The notes below the pieces were generated by a model, which searched no databases, was not told the origin of the DNA, and was given only the letters and a program-made list of their open reading frames with translations. From CADBRN01 sp050944685 (GTDB lineage: Bacteria; Bacillota; Clostridia; Lachnospirales; Lachnospiraceae), in assembly GCA_050944685.1 (NCBI GenBank), contig JBMNRP010000019.1, positions 1-50,005 on the forward strand: a stretch of DNA of 50,005 nt. Direction: 5' to 3'. Of this stretch, positions 6,833 to 15,471 are shown piece by piece. Position 1 is the stretch's first letter. The number at the start of each line of letters is the position of its first letter. Position numbers and translations under genes: made by a program.

Positions 6833-8749
6833 TCACGATTCCTTCGGAAGTGCGCGGGTGGCGATCTCCTCGCTGATCATGGCAACAAAATCATCGAGCG
6901 GCTCCGCCCCTTTGTCTCCTCCGAGGCGCGTGCGGACGGCAACGGTACCTGCCTCCTGCTCTTTTTCTCCGACGACGAGCATGTACGGGATCTTCAGATT
7001 CTGCGCCTCCCGGATCTTGTAGCCGAGCTTCTCACTGCGCTCGTCCGCCTCGGCACGGATCTTGTGATCCTTCAGAATGCCCTCCACCTTCTTCGCGTAA
7101 TCGAGATACTTTTCCGAGACGGGAAGTATTTTGACCTGAACCGGAGCGAGCCATGTCGGGAAAGCTCCCGCGAAATGCTCGATCAGAATTCCGATAAACC
7201 GCTCGACGGAGCCGAAGCAGACGCGGTGAATCATGATCGGCTGATGCTTCTCTCCGTCCGACCCGGTATACTCCAGATGAAATCTCTGCGGCAGCTGGAA
7301 GTCGAGCTGGATGGTTCCGCACTGCCAGGTTCTTCCCAGGCAGTCCTGCAGATGGAAATCGATTTTCGGACCGTAGAAGGCGCCGTCGCCCTCATTGATC
7401 ACGTAGTCTTTCCCGAGAGAATCCAGGGCATCCTTCAGAGCATTCGTCGCGACCTCCCAGTCCTCGTCGCTTCCCATGGAATTGTCCGGGCGTGTAGAAA
7501 GCTCTACTTTATACTGAAAGCCGAACAGCTGATACACTTCGTCGATGATATTGGCGATACGGATGATCTCGTCGCGGATCTGATCGCGGGCGAGAAACAT
7601 GTGAGCGTCATCCTGCGTGAAGCAGCGCACACGCATCAGACCGTGCAGCTGACCGGATTTCTCGTGGCGGTGGACCAGACCCAGCTCGCCGTAGCGAAGC
7701 GGAAGATCCCGGTAGGAGCGAGGCTCATTCTGGTAGACGAGAATACTTCCGGGACAGTTCATCGGCTTGATCGCGTAGTCTTCATCGTCAATGACAGTGG
7801 TGTACATATTCTCTTTGTAGTGATCCCAGTGTCCGGAAGTCTCCCACAGAGACCGGTTGAGGATAATCGGGGTGGAGATCTCAACGTATCCGTTTTTCAG
7901 GTGAATCTCCCGCCAGTAGTCCAGAAGGGTGTTCTTCAGGATCATTCCCTTCGGAAGGAAGAACGGGAAGCCCGGACCGGCGTCATTCATCATGAAGAGG
8001 CCGAGTTCCTTCCCGAGTTTGCGGTGATCACGCTTCTTCGCCTCTTCGATCATGGTCAGGTACGCATCCAGGTCCGCCTTCTTCGGAAAAGCGGTTCCGT
8101 AGATACGGGTGAGCATCTTATTGTGCTCGTCGCCGCGCCAGTAAGCTCCGGCGATGCTCGTCAGCTTGAATGCCTTGATCGGCTTCGTGGACATCAGATG
8201 CGGGCCGGCACACAGATCCGTGAAATCGCCCTGCTCGTAGAAGCTGATCTCCGCGTCCTCCGGCAGATCCTCGATCAGCTGGACCTTGTACGGCTCCTCG
8301 CGCTTCTTCATGAATTCGATCGCCTCATTTCTGGGCAGGGTAAAACGCTTCAGCGGAATCGCCTCTTTGATGATCTTTTTCATTTCCGCCTCGATCTTCT
8401 CCAGATCCTCCGCGGTAAATCCGCCGTCGATGTCGATATCGTAGTAGAATCCGTCGGCGATCGACGGTCCGATGGCGAGCTTTGCCTCCGGATAAAGCCG
8501 CTTGATCGCCTGTGCCATGATATGGGAAGTCGTGTGACGGTAAGCCGCCAGGCCTTCCGGATCATTCCAGGTGTGAATGGTGAGGCTGCAGTCATGGTCG
8601 ATGACGGTGCGGAGGTCCGCCTCCTTCCCGTCCACATCGGCGACGGCCGCCATACGTCCGAGTCCCTCGGATATGTCATTGGCGATGTCAAGAATTGACA
8701 TCGGATGATCATACTCTTTCACAGTTCCATCTTTCAGTGTGATCTTCAT
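6833..8749 (-). CDS. thrS: Threonyl-tRNA synthetase
   Basis: A 638-residue class II synthetase that charges tRNA-Thr in the cytoplasm. Domains in order are the TGS domain (about 1-65), the editing domain with HTTSHIMAQA and the later FTDLCAGPH block, the catalytic core with motif 2 MRVRCFTQDDAH and motif 3 near IHRVCFGSVERF, and the C-terminal anticodon-binding domain (PVSEKYLDYA onward). Length and order are normal. The start at 8749 has GGAGGAAGGA just upstream; the frame stays open further upstream, but that part is the T-box leader. Expression is controlled by the T-box. Confidence 0.98.
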   Translation of the reverse strand: MKITLKDGTVKEYDHPMSILDIANDISEGLGRMAAVADVDGKEADLRTVIDHDCSLTIHTWNDPEGLAAYRHTTSHIMAQAIKRLYPEAKLAIGPSIADGFYYDIDIDGGFTAEDLEKIEAEMKKIIKEAIPLKRFTLPRNEAIEFMKKREEPYKVQLIEDLPEDAEISFYEQGDFTDLCAGPHLMSTKPIKAFKLTSIAGAYWRGDEHNKMLTRIYGTAFPKKADLDAYLTMIEEAKKRDHRKLGKELGLFMMNDAGPGFPFFLPKGMILKNTLLDYWREIHLKNGYVEISTPIILNRSLWETSGHWDHYKENMYTTVIDDEDYAIKPMNCPGSILVYQNEPRSYRDLPLRYGELGLVHRHEKSGQLHGLMRVRCFTQDDAHMFLARDQIRDEIIRIANIIDEVYQLFGFQYKVELSTRPDNSMGSDEDWEVATNALKDALDSLGKDYVINEGDGAFYGPKIDFHLQDCLGRTWQCGTIQLDFQLPQRFHLEYTGSDGEKHQPIMIHRVCFGSVERFIGILIEHFAGAFPTWLAPVQVKILPVSEKYLDYAKKVEGILKDHKIRAEADERSEKLGYKIREAQNLKIPYMLVVGEKEQEAGTVAVRTRLGGDKGAEPLDDFVAMISEEIATRALPKES

Positions 8750-8815
8750 GGTTCCTTCCTCCATTTCTTTCCTCTGTGCTGACTGAATCAAGGGAGCCGG
8801 GTCTTTCTTATTGTT

Positions 8816-9070
8816 AAACGAAAAAATCCCCTGCATCCTTTGATGCAAGGGACGATGGTCAATCGCGGTTCCACCCTTTTTGCAGTGCCGTTTTTTTAAC
8901 GGACACACTGCCGCTTCGTTGAATGATGATAACGGAATCGCCGGGCCGGATTGGGGCCGCTCGGAGATGGTCTTCAGATGCGCCCGCACAAGGATCCTCA
9001 CAGCTCCGCATCGTTTTGCGGCAGATCCCTCTCTTTTGCCCTGCGCGTCCTACTCTTCTCTTCAGCGCTT
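8816..9070 (-). promoter_or_regulatory. Threonine T-box riboswitch of thrS
   Basis: On minus, the T-box sequence AGGGTGGAACCGCG lies at 8864-8877 and is followed by a terminator (8821-8854) with a T-rich end. Stem I is closed by CGCT/AGCG (9064-9067 with 8958-8961) and GAGA/TCTC, with an AGTA element on the 5' side of the specifier loop. The codon facing it is ACC (8969-8971), a threonine codon, matching the gene controlled. Uncharged tRNA-Thr should stabilise the antiterminator. Confidence 0.93.
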
Positions 9071-9115
9071 TTTCATATCCAGTTGTCCGGTGGATGTATT
9101 TCCACCAACACGGTC

Positions 9116-9143
9116 ATTATAGCATCCGGATTTCATTTGTCAA
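9116..9143 (-). promoter_or_regulatory. Sigma-A promoter of thrS
   Basis: On minus, perfect TTGACA (9138-9143) and perfect TATAAT (9116-9121) are separated by 16 bases. They start the T-box leader and lie just after the helicase gene's stop codon. Confidence 0.9.
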
Positions 9144-9151
9144 AGAATTTT

Positions 9152-11740
9152 TCAGATACATGAGCCGTTCCCGTCCGGCGGCGGATCCTGCGCCCAGAAA
9201 TCGCCGATGAGTCCGGCAATATGATCGGAGTCGGTGACCTTCAGATCGCTCCACTCTCTGGGAAGGAGGGCAAGGTATTCCTTCTGCAGGAAACGCTCGT
9301 CCAGAAGCAGTATAATCCCCCGGTCCGTCTCGGTGCGGATGACTCTGCCCGAAGCCTGCAGCACTTTATTCATGCCCGGATAGCGGTAGGCAAAGTCGAA
9401 GCCGTTCTCTCCCGTTCGGTCATAATATTGTTTCAGCAGTTCCCGCTCCGCGCTCACCTGCGGCAGTCCCGTTCCGACAACAATCGCTCCGATCAGCCTT
9501 TCTCCCGTCAGGTCAATTCCCTCGGCAAAGATGCCTCCCATCACGCAGAAGGCGGCAAGCGTCCGCCGCGACTCCTCCGAGAACTCACGGAGGAAGGATT
9601 CCCGGTTTTTCTCCCGCATCCCGGCGCTCTGAACAATCAGCCGGAGCCCCGGCGATTCAAATCCCGGATAGCCGTCCTCTCCGCTGTCATCTTCCGGATC
9701 GTCCTCTTCCAGGCCGTGAAGCTCCAGAAAAACATCCAGAACATCCTCCATCATGCGGTAGGAAGGAAAGAACACGATATAATTTCCCTTCCGTCCGGAA
9801 AGAACGGCGTCGATATAGCGGACCATTCTCCCGTACTCCTTTGGCCCGCGCCTTTTGAAACGGCTGCTTACATCCCGGCCGACCGCGATCAGACGGTGTG
9901 ACGGGCAGAATGGAGAAGGCAGATAGATCCGGTAGCTGTCCTCCTTCGTCGTGAGAAGACGATCGTAATACCGGATGGGCAGAAGGGTCGCGGAAAAAAA
10001 GACGACACTCCGGCACTTGTCCAGGGAGGCCTGGAGGCGGGAAGCCGGATTCATGCAGGAGATTTTTACGGAAAAGCCGCCGCCCGGGTCTATCTTCGAC
10101 AGAATCATAACGTCCGGGTCCATCTCCAGAAAGCAGTTCACAAAGGTCCGGACATCGAAAAAGAACTGCTGCAGTTCCGTCAGAACATCTTCTTCCCCGG
10201 ACGGTATCCGCCCCCGCCCGGCATCTGTCAGATAGTCCTCCAGGGCGGCATCCAGATTCATAAGCGGAGCAGCGAGGTTTCCCGCATCCCGGCACTCCAG
10301 GCATCTTTCCTCATAAACCCGCACCGCGTCTGCGTCCGTCTCGCACTGCTTCTTCAGGGTCCGCATCGCCTGATTGCAGGCGGAAAGTGCGGCGGTTATC
10401 TTCTTTATCCCTGCACCGGGCTTTTTCGAGAGCATCCGGCGAATCCGGAGAATCTCCTCTTTACGAAGTTCGGCGCTGAACATGTCGCGCCCTCGGTCAA
10501 CGAGATCGTGCGCCTCGTCCGCGAGGAGAATGCAGGTTCCCTTTCTTGCGGAGTCACCGAAATAACGGCCCAGCTTCGCGTTCGGATCAAATACGTAATT
10601 GTAGTCGCAGATCACCCCGTCCATGAAATCCGTCAGATCCAGCTGCAGCTCGTAGGGGCAGACATTCCATTTTTCCGCCGCCTTCTGTACCTCTTCCCGG
10701 TCAAATCTTCCATCACCTGTCAGGATGTCGTAGAGAGCATCGTTTATCCGGTCAAAATGGCCGGCAGCTCTCGGACAGTACTCCGGACTGCAGTTGACCT
10801 CATCACAGACGCAGATTTTTTCACGCGCAGTGATTGTCAGGCTGTAAAATTCCAGTCCCTGTTTCCGGAGAATGGAAAACGCCTCTTCCGCTACGGTCCG
10901 CCCGATGGTCCTGGAGGTCAGATAAAAAATTTTTTCCGCCATTCCTCTCCCGACACCCTGGACCGCGGGGAAAAGAGAGGACATGGTCTTCCCGGTTCCG
11001 GTCGGCGCCTGGACGAAAATCTGTTTTTCCTGTAAGATTGCCTGCCAGACGGCGGCGGTCATTTTTTTCTGACCCTCCCGGTAGGGAAACGGAAATTTCA
11101 GACAGCCGACGGAACGATTTCGTTTTCCCTCGTGCAGGACGATCAGCTTCGCCCACTTCATGTAAGAGTATGCCAGGTTCTCAAACCACTGTCGGAGCGA
11201 ATCGATTTCGTAGGTGAAAAGAAAGGCGCGCGTATCCCCGTTTTCCAGATTGGCATACGTCATGCGGACGAAGATCGTTTGCAGTTTCCTCTGTTTTCCG
11301 TAAATCGCCGCATAACACTTCGCCTGGGCGAGGTGAACCGCAGAGGGTCCCTCCATCTCACTGACATCCAGAAAGACGCCCTTGATTTCCTCGATCGCGG
11401 TTCTCCCTTCCTTTTCCTCGATTCCATCCGCGCGCCCCTCGATCTGAAGCGTAAAAGGCGGGCAGGAACTGTCTTCCTCAGAAGAATACGGATCGGGAAA
11501 GGATTCCTTCAGAGGAACTTCCGCCCGGTATCCGGTTCCACGTCCTCCCTGGATTTTCCGGTGAACGCGGCTTCCCGCCTGCATGGCCTCCTTATCGGCG
11601 ACTCCTCCCCTTCCTTTTTCGAGATCGCCCTCGCGCAGCAGAAATTCAACAAGAGAGCGCACAGATATTTTCACCGTGCGCCCGTTATTTTCACCGTTAT
11701 TTCGTTTTTCTTTTGTTTCTGTTGATTTCTTTTCCGTCAT
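9152..11740 (-). CDS. XPD/DinG-type DNA helicase fused to an N-terminal RecB-like nuclease domain
   Basis: An 862-residue superfamily 2 helicase. Residues about 25-200 carry the PD-(D/E)xK pattern of RecB/Cas4-like nucleases: H60, D105 in EGRADG, E118-x-K120 and QxxxY (139-143). Walker A APTGTGKT is at 245-252. C310, C312, C317 and C322 with C361 (CPYE) fit the Fe-S cluster of XPD/Rad3/DinG enzymes. DEAH is at 408-411 and motif VI is QASGRVIRTETDRG near residue 810. It likely resolves DNA or R-loop structures in repair and should cleave if the nuclease is active (inference). It follows mrp by 9 bases; Mrp-type proteins handle Fe-S clusters, which this helicase needs. Confidence 0.88.
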   Translation of the reverse strand: MTEKKSTETKEKRNNGENNGRTVKISVRSLVEFLLREGDLEKGRGGVADKEAMQAGSRVHRKIQGGRGTGYRAEVPLKESFPDPYSSEEDSSCPPFTLQIEGRADGIEEKEGRTAIEEIKGVFLDVSEMEGPSAVHLAQAKCYAAIYGKQRKLQTIFVRMTYANLENGDTRAFLFTYEIDSLRQWFENLAYSYMKWAKLIVLHEGKRNRSVGCLKFPFPYREGQKKMTAAVWQAILQEKQIFVQAPTGTGKTMSSLFPAVQGVGRGMAEKIFYLTSRTIGRTVAEEAFSILRKQGLEFYSLTITAREKICVCDEVNCSPEYCPRAAGHFDRINDALYDILTGDGRFDREEVQKAAEKWNVCPYELQLDLTDFMDGVICDYNYVFDPNAKLGRYFGDSARKGTCILLADEAHDLVDRGRDMFSAELRKEEILRIRRMLSKKPGAGIKKITAALSACNQAMRTLKKQCETDADAVRVYEERCLECRDAGNLAAPLMNLDAALEDYLTDAGRGRIPSGEEDVLTELQQFFFDVRTFVNCFLEMDPDVMILSKIDPGGGFSVKISCMNPASRLQASLDKCRSVVFFSATLLPIRYYDRLLTTKEDSYRIYLPSPFCPSHRLIAVGRDVSSRFKRRGPKEYGRMVRYIDAVLSGRKGNYIVFFPSYRMMEDVLDVFLELHGLEEDDPEDDSGEDGYPGFESPGLRLIVQSAGMREKNRESFLREFSEESRRTLAAFCVMGGIFAEGIDLTGERLIGAIVVGTGLPQVSAERELLKQYYDRTGENGFDFAYRYPGMNKVLQASGRVIRTETDRGIILLLDERFLQKEYLALLPREWSDLKVTDSDHIAGLIGDFWAQDPPPDGNGSCI

Positions 11741-11749
11741 AATCCCGGA

Positions 11750-12535
11750 TTACTGATCCAATGAACGGAGCGCTTCAATTGCCCCGTCGATGCAGGTATT
11801 CGCTACCTCTCCAAACGAACCTTCATCCGCCGCCCTGGCATACTCCTCGTTAATGGGAATTTTCCCGAGAACCGGAATGTTCAGGGATGCGGCGATCTCG
11901 TCGACGTGGCTCTGTCCGAAGACATCGATTTTTCTCCCGCAGCCCGGACAGACGAGATAGCTGTAATTTTCAATCAGGCCGAGAACCGGAATGTTCATCA
12001 GCCCCGCCATCTTATAGGCCTTCGTGACAATCATTTTGACCAGATCCTGCGGGGAAGTGACGATCACCACTCCCTCAATCGGAAGGGACTGATAGACCGT
12101 GAGCGGTACGTCTCCCGTTCCCGGAGGCATATCAATGATCAGATAATCCAGCTGACCCCAGATCACATCGGTCCAGAACTGTTTCACAACGCCGCCGAGA
12201 ACCGGGCCTCTCCAGACGACCGGCTCCTCCTCGCCTTCGAGAAGCAGATTGATCGACATGATCTCGATCCCGTTTTCCGTGACGGGCGGATAGATGCCGT
12301 TGTCGTCGCCCTTCGCCCTCTCATGAAGGCCGTACATTTTCGGGATCGAGGGCCCGGTGATATCCGCGTCCAGAATACCGACCCGGTACCCCTGTGCCGC
12401 CATCGCGTTCGCGAGCGAGGCAGCCACCATGGACTTTCCCACGCCGCCCTTTCCGCTGACGACGCCGATTACATGCTCAATATTGGAATAGGCGTTCATC
12501 TCCGCCCTGAAATCTTCCTGCTGGTTCTCCGCCAT
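11750..12535 (-). CDS. mrp: Mrp/NBP35-type Fe-S cluster carrier ATPase
   Basis: A 261-residue deviant-Walker P-loop ATPase that carries Fe-S clusters to apoproteins. The Walker motif GKGGVGKS is at 28-35, followed by DADITGPSIPKM and DMPPGTGD. The CPGC pair (C196, C199) is the cluster ligand at the dimer interface. The N-terminal DUF59 domain of some Mrp proteins is absent, as in the short clostridial form. The start has GAGAGGA upstream. The downstream gene is an Fe-S helicase, a fitting client. Confidence 0.93.
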   Translation of the reverse strand: MAENQQEDFRAEMNAYSNIEHVIGVVSGKGGVGKSMVAASLANAMAAQGYRVGILDADITGPSIPKMYGLHERAKGDDNGIYPPVTENGIEIMSINLLLEGEEEPVVWRGPVLGGVVKQFWTDVIWGQLDYLIIDMPPGTGDVPLTVYQSLPIEGVVIVTSPQDLVKMIVTKAYKMAGLMNIPVLGLIENYSYLVCPGCGRKIDVFGQSHVDEIAASLNIPVLGKIPINEEYARAADEGSFGEVANTCIDGAIEALRSLDQ

Positions 12536-12634
12536 ATCAGTTTATTCCTCTCTGTTCAACAATACTTCCAACGATGCAGCCGGAGGCTGCCAATCGTTCG
12601 GATTTTTTCGCTTTCGTTTTTCTTCCGGCGATTG

Positions 12635-13177
12635 TCAGAGCGGAAGCTCCTCAGCCGCCTCCGCACAGACCTTCCACGCCTCTTTCAGACGGTCGAGGCT
12701 CCAGGCGGCGTTCGCCGGACTGGTCGACGGGAGCTTCACCGCATCCCTCCCGGTTACGGGACAGATGTATTTCTGATACATCCGGTAAGATGTTGCTCCG
12801 TTGCAGAATATCCGGCGGATATCCGCCGTCGCGAGGATTTTCCCGATGTCATTCGGGACCACGTCCCGGATCGAGCTGTCGGAAGATCCCGTGATCGTGC
12901 AGGAATGGATGGAATCCCACATCGCGATGTGATTTCGTCTGAGAAAATCCTTTTTCGAAGGAATATCCAAAGGCGTCTCTTCTCCGAACACTGCGGCGAT
13001 CACCTTCCAGAAGCGGTTCTGCGGATGACCGTAAAAGAACATCACCTCGCGGGACTTCACGGAAGGAAAGCTTCCCAGAATCAGAATGCGGGATTCCCGG
13101 TCATAGTACGGATCAAACGGATGCACGATCCGGCCGGGCTCATTCTTTTTTCGCTGACTGGAAACACGTCCTCTCAC
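12635..13177 (-). CDS. DNA-deoxyinosine glycosylase (uracil-DNA glycosylase superfamily)
   Basis: A 180-residue Mug/UDG-superfamily glycosylase of the type annotated as DNA-deoxyinosine glycosylase, which removes hypoxanthine from DNA. The conserved N-terminal phrase LILGSFPSVKSRE, then FYGHPQNRFWKV and a C-terminal PSTSPANA block (residues about 33-60 and 149-156) match the family. It overlaps the preceding 80-residue gene by 4 bases (ATGA), so the two are translationally coupled. It lies in the same run as the IMP-forming genes purO and purH. Confidence 0.85.
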   Translation of the reverse strand: MRGRVSSQRKKNEPGRIVHPFDPYYDRESRILILGSFPSVKSREVMFFYGHPQNRFWKVIAAVFGEETPLDIPSKKDFLRRNHIAMWDSIHSCTITGSSDSSIRDVVPNDIGKILATADIRRIFCNGATSYRMYQKYICPVTGRDAVKLPSTSPANAAWSLDRLKEAWKVCAEAAEELPL

Positions 13178-13416
13178 TTCGGCTCCTCTTCATCAAATTC
13201 GACAACGACATAAAATCCCCGCTCGGTCTCCCGGATATCTTTCACAATACCCTTGCGGGATTTCAGCCTCTCATATCCCTGGTAATTCCGGCTCATGGCA
13301 ACAGCCGGAATGACCGTATAATAGAAGGACGCAGGAAGGGCGCTCTCCGACACGGATACCTCCTGTCCGATCTCAACCAGCCCCTTCCGCTCCATCTTGA
13401 ATTCCATTGTACGCAT
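13174..13416 (-). CDS. Small conserved-looking protein of unknown function
   Basis: An 80-residue acidic-ended protein starting MRTMEFKMERKGL. It looks like a compact beta-rich domain: VEIGQEVSV, then KGIVKDIRE and FYVVVEFDEEE suggest an SH3/KOW-like barrel (inference). The start at 13416 has AAAGG 7 bases upstream; a longer version from 13494 would overlap the purH end by 61 bases and is less likely. It lies 17 bases after purH and overlaps the glycosylase gene by ATGA. The KGIVKDI phrase resembles motifs in small nucleic-acid-binding proteins, but no family was recognised. Confidence 0.7.
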   Translation of the reverse strand: MRTMEFKMERKGLVEIGQEVSVSESALPASFYYTVIPAVAMSRNYQGYERLKSRKGIVKDIRETERGFYVVVEFDEEEPK

Positions 13417-13433
13417 ACGGAAACCTTTCAAAA

Positions 13434-14612
13434 TCAGTGGTGGAAAAGCCGGATTCCCGTAAACGCCATCGCCATTCCGTACTTGTCGCAGCATTCGATC
13501 ACCGCGTCGTCACGGACCGATCCGCCTGGCTCGGCGATGTACTTCACGCCGCTCTTGTGCGCGCGCTCGATATTGTCCGGGAACGGAAAGAACGCGTCGG
13601 AACCGAGCGTCACATCCGTGAGACCATCGAGCCATGCCCGCTTCTCCTCTCGCGTGAACACCTCCGGTTTTTTCGTAAACACTCTTTCCCAGGCGCCGTC
13701 CGCGAGGAGATCCATGTACTCGTCTCCCATGTAGACATCGATCGCATTGTCGCGGTCCGCGCGGCGGATGTTTTCTCTGAACGGAAGCTCCAGAACCTTC
13801 GGACATTGGCGCAGATACCAGTTATCTGCCTTCTGTCCCGCCAGCCTCGTGCAGTGAATCCGAGACTGCTGTCCGGCGCCGACGCCGATCGCCTGTCCGT
13901 CTTTTACGTAACAGACCGAATTCGACTGCGTATATTTCAGTGTAATCAGGGAAATCTTCAGATCACGCATCGCCCCGGCCGGAATCTCCTTATTTTTCGT
14001 GACAATGTTGGAGAGCAGCGCGTCATCGATCGGCAGCTCCTGACGACCCTGTTCGAAGGTAATGCCATAGATCTGCCTGTGCTCGATCGGAGCCGGGCGG
14101 TAATTTTCGTCCATCTGAATGATGACGTAATTTCCCTTCTTTTTCTGCTTCAGGATCTCAAGCGCCTCGTCCGTATATCCGGGGGCAATGATGCCGTCGG
14201 AGACCTCTCTCTTGATGAGCCTGGCCGTGTCGGCGTCGCAGACGTCGGAAAGAGAGATAAAATCTCCGAAGGAAGACATGCGGTCCGCCCCTCTCGCTCT
14301 TGCATAAGCGCAGGCGAGCGGGGAAAGATCGCCCTGATCATCGACCCAGTAGATCTTCCGCAGAACATCCGACATCGGGAGACCTACCGCTGCCCCTGCC
14401 GGGGAGACGTGCTTGAACGATGTCGCGGCCGGGAGACCGGTCGCGTTTTTCAGCTCGCGCACCAGCTGCCAGCCGTTAAACGCATCCAGAAAATTGATAT
14501 ATCCCGGGCGTCCGTTCAGCACTCTGATCGGAAGATCGCTTCCGTCCTCCATGTATATTCGCGACGGCTTCTGATTCGGATTGCAACCGTATTTCAGCTG
14601 AAGTTCATTCAT
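13434..14612 (-). CDS. purH: Stand-alone AICAR formyltransferase
   Basis: A 392-residue enzyme transferring formyl from 10-formyltetrahydrofolate to AICAR, giving FAICAR, the penultimate step to IMP. It contains only the AICARFT half of the usual bifunctional PurH: the N-terminal IMP cyclohydrolase domain is missing. The catalytic Lys-His pair is K67-H68 in SFKHVSPAGAA. QSNSVCYVKDGQAIGVGAGQQSR and SDAFFPFPDN are typical. Its ribosome-binding site GGGAGG overlaps the last codons of purO, 5 bases away, so the two are coupled. The missing cyclohydrolase activity is supplied by purO. Confidence 0.94.
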   Translation of the reverse strand: MNELQLKYGCNPNQKPSRIYMEDGSDLPIRVLNGRPGYINFLDAFNGWQLVRELKNATGLPAATSFKHVSPAGAAVGLPMSDVLRKIYWVDDQGDLSPLACAYARARGADRMSSFGDFISLSDVCDADTARLIKREVSDGIIAPGYTDEALEILKQKKKGNYVIIQMDENYRPAPIEHRQIYGITFEQGRQELPIDDALLSNIVTKNKEIPAGAMRDLKISLITLKYTQSNSVCYVKDGQAIGVGAGQQSRIHCTRLAGQKADNWYLRQCPKVLELPFRENIRRADRDNAIDVYMGDEYMDLLADGAWERVFTKKPEVFTREEKRAWLDGLTDVTLGSDAFFPFPDNIERAHKSGVKYIAEPGGSVRDDAVIECCDKYGMAMAFTGIRLFHH

Positions 14613-14617
14613 CGTTC

Positions 14618-15334
14618 TTACCTCCCGTTCTTATTGACAATCTTCGTCTGATACGCTCCGCTGCCGATGTCGATGAAGCGGACGAACAAAGACACCTTGT
14701 TATCCGCATTCAAACCTTTCCAGACAAGATCCGTAAACTCGTCGATCCCGCCGCGGATATCGACCGGAGTCGGTTCTCCCTCAAAGCTGGGAAGCGGGTT
14801 TCCGTCCCTTTTGTACGTGTGGATAAAATGTCCGGTCCCCGGAGCACAGTCCGAATAATCGAACGTGTAGCGGTTCGTCTGATTCAGGTCGCCCGGCTGT
14901 CTCTTGAGGATGGACATCGCGTAGCGGAAGGCCCCGTTTTCGATGTGCAGGATTCCGGAAATCCGGGGCGTCCAGTTCGGCCCGTCCGGCTCATAGTCGC
15001 GTCCGCGCAGAGACTCCTCGAACGTCTTGCCCTTTTCCATTTCCTCAAAGACCGTGTCCGTCTGATCGCCGTTGGTGACGATGGTATCACACCCTCTGAC
15101 GCGGACCGGGGCGTAGATGATCAGACTCGGGTCCTCAACCTTCGAGGGATCAAACGCCTGCGTTCGGATTCCCTCGCCTTCCTCCACGAAAACGCGGTTG
15201 CGGCTGTTCGCGCTTCTTCCCATGATGAAATAGGCGGTCACGGCATAGCGGCCGCACTCCGACCTTCCGATAACAATTCCCCGTCCCGGATACGTGTTTG
15301 ACTTCAGTTCCTGCTCCAGTGAACGACTCGGCAT
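14618..15334 (-). CDS. purO: IMP cyclohydrolase, archaeal PurO type
   Basis: A 238-residue protein of the PurO family (PF07826), which closes FAICAR to IMP and is unrelated to the PurH cyclohydrolase domain. The start LKSNTYPGRGIVIG, the YFIMGRSANSRNR block and NQTNRYTFDYSD are family-like. It was first described in methanogenic archaea and also occurs in Clostridia. It lies directly upstream of the AICAR formyltransferase and downstream of glyA, so the three genes link one-carbon supply with the last two purine steps. Confidence 0.92.
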   Translation of the reverse strand: MPSRSLEQELKSNTYPGRGIVIGRSECGRYAVTAYFIMGRSANSRNRVFVEEGEGIRTQAFDPSKVEDPSLIIYAPVRVRGCDTIVTNGDQTDTVFEEMEKGKTFEESLRGRDYEPDGPNWTPRISGILHIENGAFRYAMSILKRQPGDLNQTNRYTFDYSDCAPGTGHFIHTYKRDGNPLPSFEGEPTPVDIRGGIDEFTDLVWKGLNADNKVSLFVRFIDIGSGAYQTKIVNKNGR

Positions 15335-15404
15335 ATTTCCTCCTTTACTGACTGCAATACTCCGGAAATGACTGCAAGAGTTTCCTTATTCAGGAAAGAC
15401 AAAT

Positions 15405-15453
15405 GGCTCCGGACACTCCGGCGTTCTTATCAAAGCGCCGGAATGCCGGAACC
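15405..15453 (-). other. Long imperfect hairpin between glyA and purO
   Basis: GGTTCCGG and CATTCCGGCG pair with CGCCGGAGTG and CCGGAGCC across an 11-base loop, giving two stacked stems of about 8 and 10 bp. No T-run follows on either strand, so it is not a standard terminator. It may stabilise or separate the glyA and purO messages. Confidence 0.45.
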
Positions 15454-15471
15454 AGAAAAATCAATAATTCA

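Noticed and set aside
7064..8698. 544-codon open frame on plus opposite thrS
   Set aside because: It lies fully antisense to thrS, has no recognisable domain, and long antisense frames are expected opposite strongly biased coding sequence. The same holds for frames at 26376-28004, 39057-40550 and 47079-49286.
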